From CANLBN01 sp965230205 (GTDB taxonomy: Bacteria > Pseudomonadota > Gammaproteobacteria > Pseudomonadales > Cellvibrionaceae): a stretch of DNA of 64,000 nucleotides. The stretch is from NCBI GenBank assembly GCA_965230205.1, contig OZ245996.1, positions 4,315,979 to 4,379,978 on the forward strand, read 5' to 3'. Positions 55,101 through 63,746 of this stretch are shown here, in pieces. A program made the position numbers and the translations under genes. Below the pieces are notes generated by a model. The model was not told the origin of the DNA and ran no database searches. It saw only the letters and a program-made list of their open reading frames with translations. Numbering within the stretch: the stretch's first letter is position 1; each line of letters begins with the position of its first letter.

Positions 55101-55222
55101 TCGCCTTCATAACCACCGTAAGGTTTACCACCATAACGAAACAAAATTGGCTTGTTATAATTAATTCGTCCGTTACTTTTGTTAGCGGACAGGCGGTTTT
55201 TTTGATTCATAATATTTGCCAT
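52169..55222 (-). CDS. soxA: sarcosine oxidase alpha subunit
   Basis: 1017 residues. An N-terminal ferredoxin-like domain (20-110; YEGDTVASALLANG), an NAD-binding Rossmann domain with VLIVGAGPAGLAAAAAAAQ, and a C-terminal aminomethyltransferase/GcvT-like domain (about 620-1010) that binds tetrahydrofolate and takes up the oxidised methyl group, yielding 5,10-methylene-THF. The size matches the family. The gene lies between soxD and soxG in the usual BDAG order. Confidence 0.95.
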   Translation of the reverse strand: MANIMNQKNRLSANKSNGRINYNKPILFRYGGKPYGGYEGDTVASALLANGVDIIGRSFKYSRPRGIVAAGAEEPNAILQMGATEATQVPNVRATQQELFDGLECKATNGWPNEDFDLMSYVGKVGGSVMSPGFYYKTFMSPQSMWKTYEKVIRKAAGFGRSPVENDPDIYDHIHRHCDVLIVGAGPAGLAAAAAAAQTGARIIIADEQAEFGGSLLHSTELIDGEKTQTWLANVVAQLNDAPNVVCLTRSTVNGYHDHNFLTIHERRTDHIADFIAEAPKKTVRQRMHHVRAKTVLLATGVHERPLVFGNNDVPGSMLASAVSTYIHRYAVVPGNSLVLMTTNDYAYQAAIDWFNTGRKVVAVVDTRANPQGQRVQQARELGITIIAGSAVIDVSGKHRVSGVQVAPIDDKGEKIIGDMKSLTCDTVASSGGWSPAIHLSCHTGSKPVWDEKILGFVPGKTLQKQLTAGGINGSYRLKECLQEGYRRGCDAASDAGFQQAPKPSFNEVTDVVEEAAMALFHIPHTQPTSRAPKQFVDLQNDVTAAGIEMATREGFESIEHVKRYTALGFGTDQGKLGNINGMAITAKSLNKSIPETGTTIFRPNYTPITFGAIAGRHCGDLFDPKRYTAMHQWHEKNGALFEDVGQWKRPWYFPKSGETMQQALDRECLATRKSVGILDASTLGKIDIQGKDAREFLGRVYTNAWAKLAVGKCRYGLMCGEDGMVFDDGVTSCLGDNHFLMTTTTGGAARVLEWLELYHQTEWSDLEVYFNSVTDHWATATISGPNSRQLLAELTDDIDLDKDNFKFMDWREGTVAGVPARVYRISFTGELSFEINVQANYGMFVWKKLIEHGEKFDITPYGTETMHILRAEKGFIIAGQDTDGSVHPYDLNMGWAVSANKPYSFIGKRGMAREDCVRPNRKQLVGLKTKDPKRVIPEGSQAVNDPDQPLPMDMQGHITSSYWSANLGHSIAMGYIKGGINRMGETVYYPQADGSAIEAEICSTIFLDSKGERQNV

Positions 55223-55233
55223 TGCATTCGTTA

Positions 55234-55515
55234 TTATTCTACAAATGTTGGTTGTTCGCCTATCTTGTAGGTTTCTTTAATTTCGTAAGTAACCGTGTCG
55301 CGAGTCATATTGAAAAATTTTCGGCATCCAACGGCATGCAACCACTGCTCATGATGCAAGCCCCGTGTATTTTTTCTCATGTACAAATATTTTGCCCACT
55401 CAGCATCACTTAAGGAATCTGGATCAAGGGGGCGATCAATATGCGCCTGCCCGACCACATGAAATTCTTCCTCTTCTCGATACTCTTCGCAGTGAGGACA
55501 GTAGATGTAAAACAT
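55234..55515 (-). CDS. soxD: sarcosine oxidase delta subunit
   Basis: 93 residues. It starts with IYCPHCEEYREEEEFHV, the short zinc-binding stretch of SoxD, and continues with DAEWAKYLYMRKNTRGLHHEQWLH and GCRKFFNMTRDTVTYE. It is a structural zinc subunit of the sarcosine oxidase complex. It is placed 26 bp after soxB and 11 bp before soxA. Confidence 0.95.
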   Translation of the reverse strand: MFYIYCPHCEEYREEEEFHVVGQAHIDRPLDPDSLSDAEWAKYLYMRKNTRGLHHEQWLHAVGCRKFFNMTRDTVTYEIKETYKIGEQPTFVE

Positions 55516-55541
55516 TTTTTATTCTCTTAAAAAAATAGCTG

Positions 55542-56795
55542 TTAATGAGCAACACCGGCGGCGCCATGCTCATCGATTAAAGCGCCGTCGTTAAATCGGA
55601 ACATAGAAAATGGTTCAGCTAAAGGATGCATTTCGCCTTTGGCTAACGAAGCGGCAAAGACATCACCAGAACCCGGAATCGCTTTAAAACCACCGGTTCC
55701 CCAACCACAATTAAAAAATAAATTATCAACGGGTGTTTTAGAAATGATGGGACAAGCATCTGGACAGGTATCGACAATACCACCCCATTGTCGATTCATA
55801 CGTACACGACTAAAAATAGGAAACAACTCAACAATGGCTTGAATCGTATGCTCCGTGGTCATATAGGAGCCTCGTTGACCATAGCCGTTATAACCATCAA
55901 TACCGGCACCAATGACCAGATCGCCTTTATCGGACTGAGAAATATAACCATGCACATGGTTAGACATCACGACGGTATCCAAAATAGGCTTGATAGGCTC
56001 AGACACTAAGGCTTGTAATGGGTGAGACTCTAGAGGCAATTCAAAGCCAGCCATTTTGGCTAAGACGCCAGAATGTCCCGCAACTACACAAGCAACGCGA
56101 TCGGCATGAATAGCGCCATGTTGCTTAGTCGACACACCAATGGCAGTGCCATCTTCGATGATAATATCGTCCACTTCGCACTGCTGAATTAAATCTACAC
56201 CTAAGGCATCAGCAGCCCGGGCATAACCCCAGGCAACAGCATCATGGCGGGCTACACCTGCACGAGGCTGCCAGGATGCTCCTAAAATCGGATAACGTGT
56301 ATTGCTGGAACAATCCATAATGGGCACGAGCTCTTGCACTTGCTGAGTATCAAGCACTTCGCCATCAATACCATTTAAGCGATTGGCGCTGACACGGCGT
56401 TGAATGTCACGCATATCCTGCAAGGTATGACCAAGGTTGAGTACGCCCCGCTGAGAAAACATCACGTTATAGTTTAAATCCTGAGACAAGCCTTCCCACA
56501 ATTTCATGGCATGCTCGTACAAATGCGCCGCTTCGTCCCACAAATAATTGGAGCGAACAATCGTCGTATTGCGCGCAGTATTGCCGCCACCCAGATAGCC
56601 TTTTTCAAGCACCGCAACATTGGTGACGCCATAGCGCTTAGCCAAATAATACGCACTGGCTAAGCCATGGCCCCCGCCGCCGACAATAATGACATCGTAC
56701 TTTTTCTTAGGAGCAGGATTGCGCCACACTCGCTGCCAGTTTTCATGATGGCTAAGAGCATGCTTAACCAGCCCAAAACCTGAATACTTTTGCAT
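55542..56795 (-). CDS. soxB: sarcosine oxidase beta subunit (FAD/FMN)
   Basis: 417 residues. Dinucleotide-binding motif VIIVGGGGHGLASAYYLAKR near residue 35, then NTTIVRSNYL, ARHDAVAWGYARAADALGVDL and NCGWGTGGFKAIPGSG. It is the catalytic flavin subunit that oxidises sarcosine to glycine and a C1 unit with O2, producing H2O2. It is the first gene of soxBDAG. Three ATGCGnAAT direct repeats lie upstream at 56951-56992. Confidence 0.95.
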   Translation of the reverse strand: MQKYSGFGLVKHALSHHENWQRVWRNPAPKKKYDVIIVGGGGHGLASAYYLAKRYGVTNVAVLEKGYLGGGNTARNTTIVRSNYLWDEAAHLYEHAMKLWEGLSQDLNYNVMFSQRGVLNLGHTLQDMRDIQRRVSANRLNGIDGEVLDTQQVQELVPIMDCSSNTRYPILGASWQPRAGVARHDAVAWGYARAADALGVDLIQQCEVDDIIIEDGTAIGVSTKQHGAIHADRVACVVAGHSGVLAKMAGFELPLESHPLQALVSEPIKPILDTVVMSNHVHGYISQSDKGDLVIGAGIDGYNGYGQRGSYMTTEHTIQAIVELFPIFSRVRMNRQWGGIVDTCPDACPIISKTPVDNLFFNCGWGTGGFKAIPGSGDVFAASLAKGEMHPLAEPFSMFRFNDGALIDEHGAAGVAH

Positions 56796-56950
56796 GTACT
56801 GCTTACTCCTAAAAAGCCTTTGAAATAGCCTTCTGCTGAAAACATAACGATCAACACGACATTGGGTGGCATACTAAAGAGCAACATCCCCTGACTGTTA
56901 CCTACAAACGGCGACTAAATACTAATTTGCGACACTATTTAGTACGCCCT

Positions 56951-56992
56951 ATTACGCATTTTATTACGCATCATTAGCACATTATTCCGCAT
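56951..56992. promoter_or_regulatory. three direct repeats upstream of soxB (possible activator sites)
   Basis: On the plus strand ATTACGCAT occurs at 56951-56959 and 56963-56971, and ATTCCGCAT at 56984-56992. Spacings of 12 and 21 bp are near one and two helical turns. They lie about 155-200 bp upstream of soxB and downstream of gbcB. Direct repeats at helical spacing suit an AraC-type activator such as GbdR, which controls glycine betaine genes in pseudomonads; no such regulator gene is in the window. Confidence 0.45.
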
Positions 56993-57023
56993 AGCCACAC
57001 GCAATAAAAACAGACGGGAAAGC

Positions 57024-58151
57024 TTAGAATTCAATAGTCACAGGGCCTTTAGCCACACTGCAACAACTGAGGATATAGCCACTCTCAATATCTTCCTCAG
57101 TAATACCGCCGTTATCATCCATATCAACCTCACCTTCCAGCTTGCGGACTTTACAAGTACCACAAACACCCATGCCACAGGCGCGAGGAATCGTCAGATC
57201 CAACCTTGCTGCTGCAGCGTGAATGGTCTCATCGGGCAAGGCTAGAATGCTCTTTCCAGACTTAGAGAAAGACACCTCAACCATATCGTCTGTTGTCTGT
57301 TGTTTCAGTTCTTCTGAGACTTGAGCAGCACTCTCTTCTGCACTGGCAGCAATACCTTCTGGTGTCGCACCAAACAATTCTTCGTGATAATGGGTCATAT
57401 CGAAATTGTTCGCCTTAAGGATTTTTTTAACCGCATCCATATAAGGTGTTGGGCCACAACAGAAAATTTCACGTGCCATATAATCTGGCGCAATCAATTC
57501 TAATTTAGCTTGATCCAGAAACCCTCGATAACCATGCCAGGCCTGGCCATTTTCGTAAGTCTCACAAATTAAATGCAGCGAAAAATTGTCGATACGCGCG
57601 CACATATGTTCCAACTCGCGCTGATAAATAATATCCCTCGGTGTTCTAGCGCTATGGGAAAAAATCATATCGATATCAACATTTGTATCAAAAAACCAAC
57701 GAGCCATGGACATCACCGGTGTAATGCCGACACCACCAGAGAGGAACAACACTTTATCGGCTGGGTAATCAATACAGTTAAAAGCCCCGACAGGACCATG
57801 AACAGCCAAACTTGCCCCCACTTCCATATTGTCATGCAGCCAATTTGAGACTTTACCGCCCGGAATTCGCTTAACCGTAATAGAAAAGCTGTAAGGCACT
57901 GAGGGTGAACTGGAGATCGTATAAGAGCGCATAATCTGTTCGCCCTCGATTTCTAACTCCAATGTCACAAACTGACCGGGCTTAAAGAAAAAGATAACCG
58001 GCTGCTTCGCCATAAAACAAAATGTACGGACATCCCATGTTTCTTCAATGACTTTGACACAGCGGACTTTGTGGCGACCATTGGCCCATGTTTGGGTGTT
58101 AATAGGCGCAAATGCGTCTACGGAATTTTTATTATTGTCCGATAGTGGCAT
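57024..58151 (-). CDS. gbcB: glycine betaine monooxygenase reductase component
   Basis: 375 residues behind a GAGGAAATG ribosome site. FAD-binding domain with MRSYTISSSP, NAD-binding domain with LFLSGGVGITPVMSM and FCCGPTPYMDAVK, then a C-terminal plant-type 2Fe-2S domain with CGMGVCGTCKV and a final Cys in LSCCSVAKG. It feeds electrons from NAD(P)H to the Rieske oxygenase encoded divergently at 58401. The assignment as GbcB is from domain order plus the soxBDAG neighbourhood; related reductases serve other quaternary amines. Confidence 0.85.
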   Translation of the reverse strand: MPLSDNNKNSVDAFAPINTQTWANGRHKVRCVKVIEETWDVRTFCFMAKQPVIFFFKPGQFVTLELEIEGEQIMRSYTISSSPSVPYSFSITVKRIPGGKVSNWLHDNMEVGASLAVHGPVGAFNCIDYPADKVLFLSGGVGITPVMSMARWFFDTNVDIDMIFSHSARTPRDIIYQRELEHMCARIDNFSLHLICETYENGQAWHGYRGFLDQAKLELIAPDYMAREIFCCGPTPYMDAVKKILKANNFDMTHYHEELFGATPEGIAASAEESAAQVSEELKQQTTDDMVEVSFSKSGKSILALPDETIHAAAARLDLTIPRACGMGVCGTCKVRKLEGEVDMDDNGGITEEDIESGYILSCCSVAKGPVTIEF

Positions 58152-58248
58152 CAGTCATTTCCTCGTGCTTTTTGTAACTTGCTTATCAGTTTTCACAGAA
58201 TTTCTCACCGATAATGGGACATTACACTATAAGTTTATTCCGTTTCAA

Positions 58249-58319
58249 ACCTAAAAATGCTCTCTTCTCAATTAAATCGGAGACGTCGAAATTGATTCGA
58301 ATCGACGTCGGTTTTAGGT
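58249..58319. promoter_or_regulatory. nested inverted repeats in the gbcB-gbcA divergent region
   Basis: Outer arms ACCTAAAA (58249-58256) and TTTTAGGT (58312-58319) enclose inner arms GACGTCGA (58282-58289) and TCGACGTC (58302-58309), and these enclose the palindrome GATTCGAATC (58294-58303). All arms are perfect. The element lies centrally between two divergent promoters and is likely a regulator-binding site. Confidence 0.5.
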
Positions 58320-58400
58320 AAGCGCCGACAGCAATCTTCGTTAGACTGTAATAATCTAAAAATAAAAAATTTTGTTACACCTCATTAACAGAGAAGACAT

Positions 58401-59663
58401 ATGAGCGATTACCAACTCCTTAAAATTAAACCATCGAATACGGAAATCACCAGAGAACATGTTCAGCAAATGCTTTCGGAGCGTAATCCCAGTTATACAC
58501 TTGAACAACCTTTATATAACGACCCACAAATTTTTCAGATGGATATGGAAGAGGTCTTCCAAAAAGAATGGATCTTTGTTGGCATGAGCTGCGAAGTACC
58601 TAATCGTGGCGACTACATCACCGTAGAAATTGGCCAAAACCCTGTACTGATTGTTCGTGATGCGGACGGCTCGATTAATGCCTTCCACAATACCTGTCGC
58701 CATCGCGGCTCGCGGTTATGCTCTGCCGAAAAAGGTAAAGTGGCCAACTTAGTTTGTCCCTATCACCAATGGACCTATGACTTAAAAGGCAATTTGTTAT
58801 TTGCAGGTACGGATTTAATAGAAGGTTTTGACAAATCAAAACACGGATTAAATAAAGCCCATTGCGCCGTAGGCGGTGGTTTTATTTTTGTCAGCCTCAA
58901 CCAAGAAGAGCCGGACGATATACAGGCTTTCGTAGAGTCCATGAATGAATATATGGAACCTTACGATATCGAAAATACCAAGGTCGCAGCGGAATCAAGT
59001 ACCATTGAAAAAGCGAACTGGAAATTGGTAATGGAAAATAATCGCGAGTGTTATCACTGTGCCAATGGACACCCGGATTTGAATAACTCTTTATTAGAGT
59101 ACGACGATATCAATGATCCTCGCGCGCCTCAGGAGTTTTTAGATTACTACGCAGAACAAGCTGCCAAATGGGACGCTGAAAATATACCTCATGCAAGACG
59201 AGACCATGGCCTGCGTAATCGCCTTGTGCGTATGCCATTGAAAAAAGGCACCGTAGGTATGACAGCAGATGGCACCAGTGCCTGCGACTTATTGATGGGG
59301 CGTATTACCAATCCAGAGATGGGTTCACTCCGCATATTGCATCTACCCAATTCTTGGAATCATATGCAAAGCGACCACTGCGTTGTCTTTCGTGTATTAC
59401 CCATTTCAGCACAAGAAACTTTAGTCACCAGCAAATGGATTGTGCATAAAGATGCCGTTGAAGGCAAAGATTACGATGTTGAAAAACTGTGCAGAGTATG
59501 GAACTCAACGAACGCTGAAGACAAACGCTTTACCGAAGAGAATCAACGCGGTATAAACTCTATTGGCTACCAACCGGGCCCCTATGCTCCAGATTACGAA
59601 TTTGCTGTCATTAATTTTGTCAATTGGTATAGCGAAACGATGTTGAAAAATATGGCAGAGTAA
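58401..59663 (+). CDS. gbcA: glycine betaine monooxygenase, Rieske oxygenase component
   Basis: 420 residues. Rieske 2Fe-2S ligands Cys99-x-His101 and Cys119-xx-His122 (CRHRGSRLC, CPYHQWTYD); catalytic iron site in ENNRECYHCANGHPDL. It is the oxygenase that demethylates glycine betaine to dimethylglycine and formaldehyde. It is divergent from the reductase gene. The choice of glycine betaine as substrate follows the family and the sarcosine oxidase operon; stachydrine- or carnitine-type substrates are possible for close relatives. Confidence 0.86.
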   Translation: MSDYQLLKIKPSNTEITREHVQQMLSERNPSYTLEQPLYNDPQIFQMDMEEVFQKEWIFVGMSCEVPNRGDYITVEIGQNPVLIVRDADGSINAFHNTCRHRGSRLCSAEKGKVANLVCPYHQWTYDLKGNLLFAGTDLIEGFDKSKHGLNKAHCAVGGGFIFVSLNQEEPDDIQAFVESMNEYMEPYDIENTKVAAESSTIEKANWKLVMENNRECYHCANGHPDLNNSLLEYDDINDPRAPQEFLDYYAEQAAKWDAENIPHARRDHGLRNRLVRMPLKKGTVGMTADGTSACDLLMGRITNPEMGSLRILHLPNSWNHMQSDHCVVFRVLPISAQETLVTSKWIVHKDAVEGKDYDVEKLCRVWNSTNAEDKRFTEENQRGINSIGYQPGPYAPDYEFAVINFVNWYSETMLKNMAE

Positions 59664-60027
59664 AACAGATTATTTGTTGAGTTGAGAAACAATCTATCTC
59701 GCTTCATTTTTATTATCGACAAAAAAGTGGGTGGCATTTATTTTTTATTAACTCTTTAATTAAAAACAATTGTGCTCTGACTTACTGAAAGGTATTACTT
59801 TTATCGTTACCTCAACCAGCGTACATAAAGGGATATCATTTAATTTAACTAATAATGAGAATTATTGTTATTTATTATCATCCTCATCTTATTATCTAAG
59901 GTCTAAATTACCAACTTCCTAACAGTCTCATTTCTTAATAATTTTTGTCATAAAAACGTCAATCTCAATGGAACATACCAAATATTAGGCCATACTTTAT
60001 GTGTTAACTGAATGTTCGAGAGACTCT
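59664..60027. other. non-coding stretch between gbcA and a chemoreceptor gene
   Basis: About 360 bp, strongly AT-rich (runs such as TTATTATCATC). I see no convincing terminator hairpin, small RNA or gene. The promoter of the following chemoreceptor gene presumably lies near its right end. Confidence 0.35.
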
Positions 60028-61983
60028 ATGAAGATCAAAACCCGTTTCCTTTTATCACTGGTGGCCAGTGTTCTATTACCCGTCATTATCATTTCCTCCC
60101 TTGTTATTATTAGCGTTAGAGATAATGCCTTAGAGTCTTTTGAGCAAAATAGTCGAGCAGAGATTTCGCATATAGATACAGCGTTTAGCTTGTATTTAAA
60201 TGGCTTATCGGAAGCAGCCGCCTATTTGGCTAAAAGCCCCGAAATTCAGGCGCTAGACAGTAGTGTAATGACCTATATGGGCAAGCCTGAAATGATGATG
60301 ACGCCCGATCAGAACTCCCCTGTAGAACAAGCAGCCTATCAACTAATGGATCGATTTGCTGCCGCTCACCCTGATCTAGCCTATATCTACCTAGGGATGA
60401 ATCATGGCGGTTATCTGCAATGGCCTATAGGAAAACGCAGTGCCGACTTCGACCCCAGAGGCAGAGCCTGGTACAAAATGACCATTGACTCGTCTACACC
60501 AAAACGAGTTCCTGCCTATGCAGATTTAACATCAGGTGTGCCCATCGTTGATTACCTCGTACGTTTTGAGGGTAAAGATGGCGCATTTGGTTCAATAGGT
60601 GTCGATGTAACGCTGAGCAAGCTCACAGAAATGGTGCAAAAAGTTAAGTTTGGTACCCAAGGTTATATCATGTTGATTGAGGATACGGGGACTGTCCTTG
60701 CCGACCCCAGTAATCCAAAGAATAATTTTACTAGCCTAGTCTCCATTAGCGATGCACATGCAAAACTAGCAGAAGACTTCACCGGTATGATTAAGTTAAC
60801 GATTAATGGCGAAACATGGTTTGCCAATAAATATAAATCACCAGCATTAGAGTGGGATTTTATTGGACTTATTCCAGCATCAGAAGTCTATGCCCAAGCT
60901 GATAGCTTAACGGAATATATTTTTGCAGTGGCACTTGCCATGGTCGCTATCTTTACTGCCGTTGGCTTTTTTGTAACAAACGTTGTAACTAAACCCATGA
61001 ATGTTATTGCTGAAGGCTTAGAAGATATCGCCCAAGGTGAAGGCGATCTTACCCGGCGTTTGGATGTGCAAGGTAATGATGAATCCGGACAAATGGCGAA
61101 CGCGTTTAATAGCTTTGTTAAATCTATCAATATCCTGGTTGACCGTATTAAAAATTCCAGTGGAGATATTAAAAACATCTCCTGCCATTCGAGCCAGCTG
61201 TCGAAAAAAATGCATAGCGTCGCCAATGAACAACTAAATGCCGTTGAATTAGTCACGAGTTCATTTCAACAAATGCTCGACAAGTCTACTGAAGTGGCTT
61301 CAAATTGTGCTGAAGCTGCCTCTGCATCAGGCGATAGCCAAGGGCAAGTAGAAGAAGGCCATCAACTAATCCAAAAAACAGTTAAATCCGTTAGCCAGCT
61401 GGAGATTGAGTTGGGCGAATCCAATAAAGCAATGGGCGTATTATCGGATGAATCTAATAACATTACTGTTATTTTAGATACAATTAAAGGCATTGCAGAA
61501 CAGACTAATTTATTGGCTCTAAACGCTGCTATCGAGGCTGCCAGAGCTGGCGAACAAGGTAGAGGCTTTGCTGTTGTTGCCGATGAAGTACGCACGTTAG
61601 CAGGTCGCACCTCTGAATCTACAGAAGAAATTGATCGCTTGCTAAGCCGACTTAGAGACCAGACCGAAAATGTCGCAGAGAAGTTAACATGCAGTATGAC
61701 GCAAGTAGAAGAAACGGTAGATTCGACTCAAAAAACCAGTGCAATATTTGAATCCATTATGCAATCATCCGTTGTAATCAAGGATATGATGTCGCAGATC
61801 TCGAACTCTGCCGAAGAACAACATACCGTGAGTGAAAAGATCAATGAAAATGTGACACATATTCATAATAATTCAGCGCAAACCAAAGAGTTATCCGAAC
61901 AAGTTGATACCGCTTCAGATAATTTGGATAAGTTAGCACTGGACCTTTCTGAATTAGTTTCCCGATTTAAAGCCAGTAAATAA
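60028..61983 (+). CDS. methyl-accepting chemotaxis protein with dCache sensor
   Basis: About 651 residues from the ATG at 60028 (MKIKTRFLLSLVASVLL, a membrane anchor); a GTG nine codons earlier is less likely. A periplasmic double-Cache domain (about 35-285; DPRGRAWYKM, GSIGVDVTLSKL and FGTQGYIMLIEDTG) is followed by TM2 (about 293-315), HAMP (EGDLTRRLDVQGNDESGQM) and an MCP signalling domain with IKGIAEQTNLLALNAAIEAA. The C-terminus (SRFKASK) lacks a CheR pentapeptide. The dCache type binds amino acids, amines or quaternary ammonium compounds. Beside gbcA, a betaine or related amine is a reasonable guess for the ligand. Confidence 0.92.
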   Translation: MKIKTRFLLSLVASVLLPVIIISSLVIISVRDNALESFEQNSRAEISHIDTAFSLYLNGLSEAAAYLAKSPEIQALDSSVMTYMGKPEMMMTPDQNSPVEQAAYQLMDRFAAAHPDLAYIYLGMNHGGYLQWPIGKRSADFDPRGRAWYKMTIDSSTPKRVPAYADLTSGVPIVDYLVRFEGKDGAFGSIGVDVTLSKLTEMVQKVKFGTQGYIMLIEDTGTVLADPSNPKNNFTSLVSISDAHAKLAEDFTGMIKLTINGETWFANKYKSPALEWDFIGLIPASEVYAQADSLTEYIFAVALAMVAIFTAVGFFVTNVVTKPMNVIAEGLEDIAQGEGDLTRRLDVQGNDESGQMANAFNSFVKSINILVDRIKNSSGDIKNISCHSSQLSKKMHSVANEQLNAVELVTSSFQQMLDKSTEVASNCAEAASASGDSQGQVEEGHQLIQKTVKSVSQLEIELGESNKAMGVLSDESNNITVILDTIKGIAEQTNLLALNAAIEAARAGEQGRGFAVVADEVRTLAGRTSESTEEIDRLLSRLRDQTENVAEKLTCSMTQVEETVDSTQKTSAIFESIMQSSVVIKDMMSQISNSAEEQHTVSEKINENVTHIHNNSAQTKELSEQVDTASDNLDKLALDLSELVSRFKASK

Positions 61984-61996
61984 ATATTGTGGTTCA

Positions 61997-62767
61997 TTAT
62001 TTTTTCGGCTGGCCATTTTGATTTAATTTAGGCAAATCATAAGAGGCCAGCTGATTACTTTTGATCATCTGTTGTATCTCTTGAACATATTCAGCACCAC
62101 GGGATGAATAACGTAGCAAACCCGTAGCCAATATCACACCCTTAAATTTTATATCAGTTGATTTAGCCCGTATATTTCGCAATTTTTGATAAGCACGGCC
62201 TGAATTGATATTGTGAATATAGGCTTTGACCGAGTCTCTTACCGATGCAAAACTTGCAACCTCGTGAGTTTTTCCCTGAGCTCGTGCTTTGGGCACAAGA
62301 CCACACCCCGGAGTAAAACACCACTGCCCAAATAAATTATTAGCCTCACGGGCAAAGCGAGAGGTTCCCCAAGCAGATTCATTGGCAGCCTGAGCCATCG
62401 CTAAAGAAGGGGGAACCTGGTCAATACGTAATAATAATGCGTTAAAGAAAGCATCATCAATAGCATCGTCTGCTTTAATGTTATAGTCCTCAGAGAGTTT
62501 CAGTAAAAACTTTTTATCTTTCTTCTTTACTGTGTATTCAGTCGCCGCTTTAGATTGTTTCTGAATAACAACAACTTTCTCTCTTAGCGCTTTAATATCG
62601 GCATTAACACTACTAACAATAGGCGCAAGGAATTCAAAAAATTCATGCTTTTTTTGTTTGGTATCAGTAAAGGCAGAAAAATCAGGCAATGAGCTTGGAT
62701 TTTCTTTAGAGGAAATATTCTGCGTTATAAGAGGGTAAATAATAGCAACTACAAACAAAGTTGCCAT
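61997..62767 (-). CDS. bax: Bax-like N-acetylglucosaminidase
   Basis: 256 residues, AAGGG ribosome site about 10 nt before the ATG. An N-terminal hydrophobic segment (1-16) anchors or exports it, and a helical linker follows. The glucosaminidase domain (about 125-245) has LAMAQAANESAWGTSRFAREA with the catalytic Glu, NNLFGQWCF, and INSGRAYQKLRNIRA, the pattern of E. coli Bax and related peptidoglycan hydrolases. It probably trims cell-wall glycan. It is convergent with the chemoreceptor gene, 13 bp between stops. Confidence 0.87.
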   Translation of the reverse strand: MATLFVVAIIYPLITQNISSKENPSSLPDFSAFTDTKQKKHEFFEFLAPIVSSVNADIKALREKVVVIQKQSKAATEYTVKKKDKKFLLKLSEDYNIKADDAIDDAFFNALLLRIDQVPPSLAMAQAANESAWGTSRFAREANNLFGQWCFTPGCGLVPKARAQGKTHEVASFASVRDSVKAYIHNINSGRAYQKLRNIRAKSTDIKFKGVILATGLLRYSSRGAEYVQEIQQMIKSNQLASYDLPKLNQNGQPKK

Positions 62768-62949
62768 AACAATAAGAACCCTTGATTTTATTATTTTAAT
62801 AGGTAATTCCTTATCTAACTCTTTATTTAACCCTATTTAACTTTGGGCCAACACCTATACATTCTATAGAAAAATAAAATCAGCGCAATCATTAATAAAC
62901 AGGGGTATTTTTATTAACTTGCAAACGGAAATTAAAATACTGCATCCCT

Positions 62950-63615
62950 TCAATTAAATTGCAGTAACTTAGCAACTTCTTTTTGCCCCCTACTGTTGGC
63001 GTGCGCCAACGGTGTTTTTCCTTTCTTATCGGTAATTTCACGGTCTGCTCCTGCCTCTAACAATAAAGAGATGATTTGTTGATAAGGCTTAGAGCCATCA
63101 CCTAAGATGACAGCTTCTAATAAGGCGGTCCAACCTAGATTATTTCTTCTGTTAAGCGGCGCATTGGCTTTAACCAAGGCTTCAACAATTTCAACCTCCC
63201 CTTCAGCCGATGCAAAAATTAATGCCGACCCTTGATAAGTAGGAGTAAAGGTATGAGTACTGATTCCTGCATTCAATGCGCGTCTTGCCAATTCAGGTTT
63301 ACTAATTCTTACTGATAAATTCAGTAGATCTCGATCATTAGCAGCCAGCACATTGATGTTGGCACCATACTTCACTAAAACATCGAAGATACCCCAATAA
63401 CTCTTACGAGCAGCAATCAACAACGCTGTATCACCGCGTTTATCACGTTCTTCTAAGTTAACAAAGCGACTCCGAAGCAGCTGTTCAAGCGCCACCGCAT
63501 CCCCCTGCCGAGCCAGATCTAAAAGCTTTGAACCCCCGGCATAAGTATTAGCAGCAAGTAATAAATAAGCCAGAATGGCTATTTTAAAAAAAGAGAGTGG
63601 AGAGACAATATTCAC
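62950..63615 (-). CDS. secreted ankyrin-repeat protein
   Basis: 221 residues with an N-terminal signal peptide (about 1-27, ending TYAGG). Five ankyrin repeats follow, for example ERDKRGDTALLIAARKS, YGANINVLAANDRDLL, YQGSALIFASAEGEVEI, RRNNLGWTALLEAVILG and ITDKKGKTPLAHANSRG. Ankyrin repeats bind proteins; a periplasmic or envelope partner is implied by the signal. No catalytic region. Monocistronic by spacing. Confidence 0.85.
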   Translation of the reverse strand: MNIVSPLSFFKIAILAYLLLAANTYAGGSKLLDLARQGDAVALEQLLRSRFVNLEERDKRGDTALLIAARKSYWGIFDVLVKYGANINVLAANDRDLLNLSVRISKPELARRALNAGISTHTFTPTYQGSALIFASAEGEVEIVEALVKANAPLNRRNNLGWTALLEAVILGDGSKPYQQIISLLLEAGADREITDKKGKTPLAHANSRGQKEVAKLLQFN

Positions 63616-63746
63616 ATAGCACCTTTTTATTAATGTTTAACCCAATACATTGATGCATTCGACTGAATGACTTAAGGCAGTATGAAAACATAGATTACTG
63701 ATCTACAGCTGATATTTTATCAACCCGCATTGATTGGATTAAGAGG

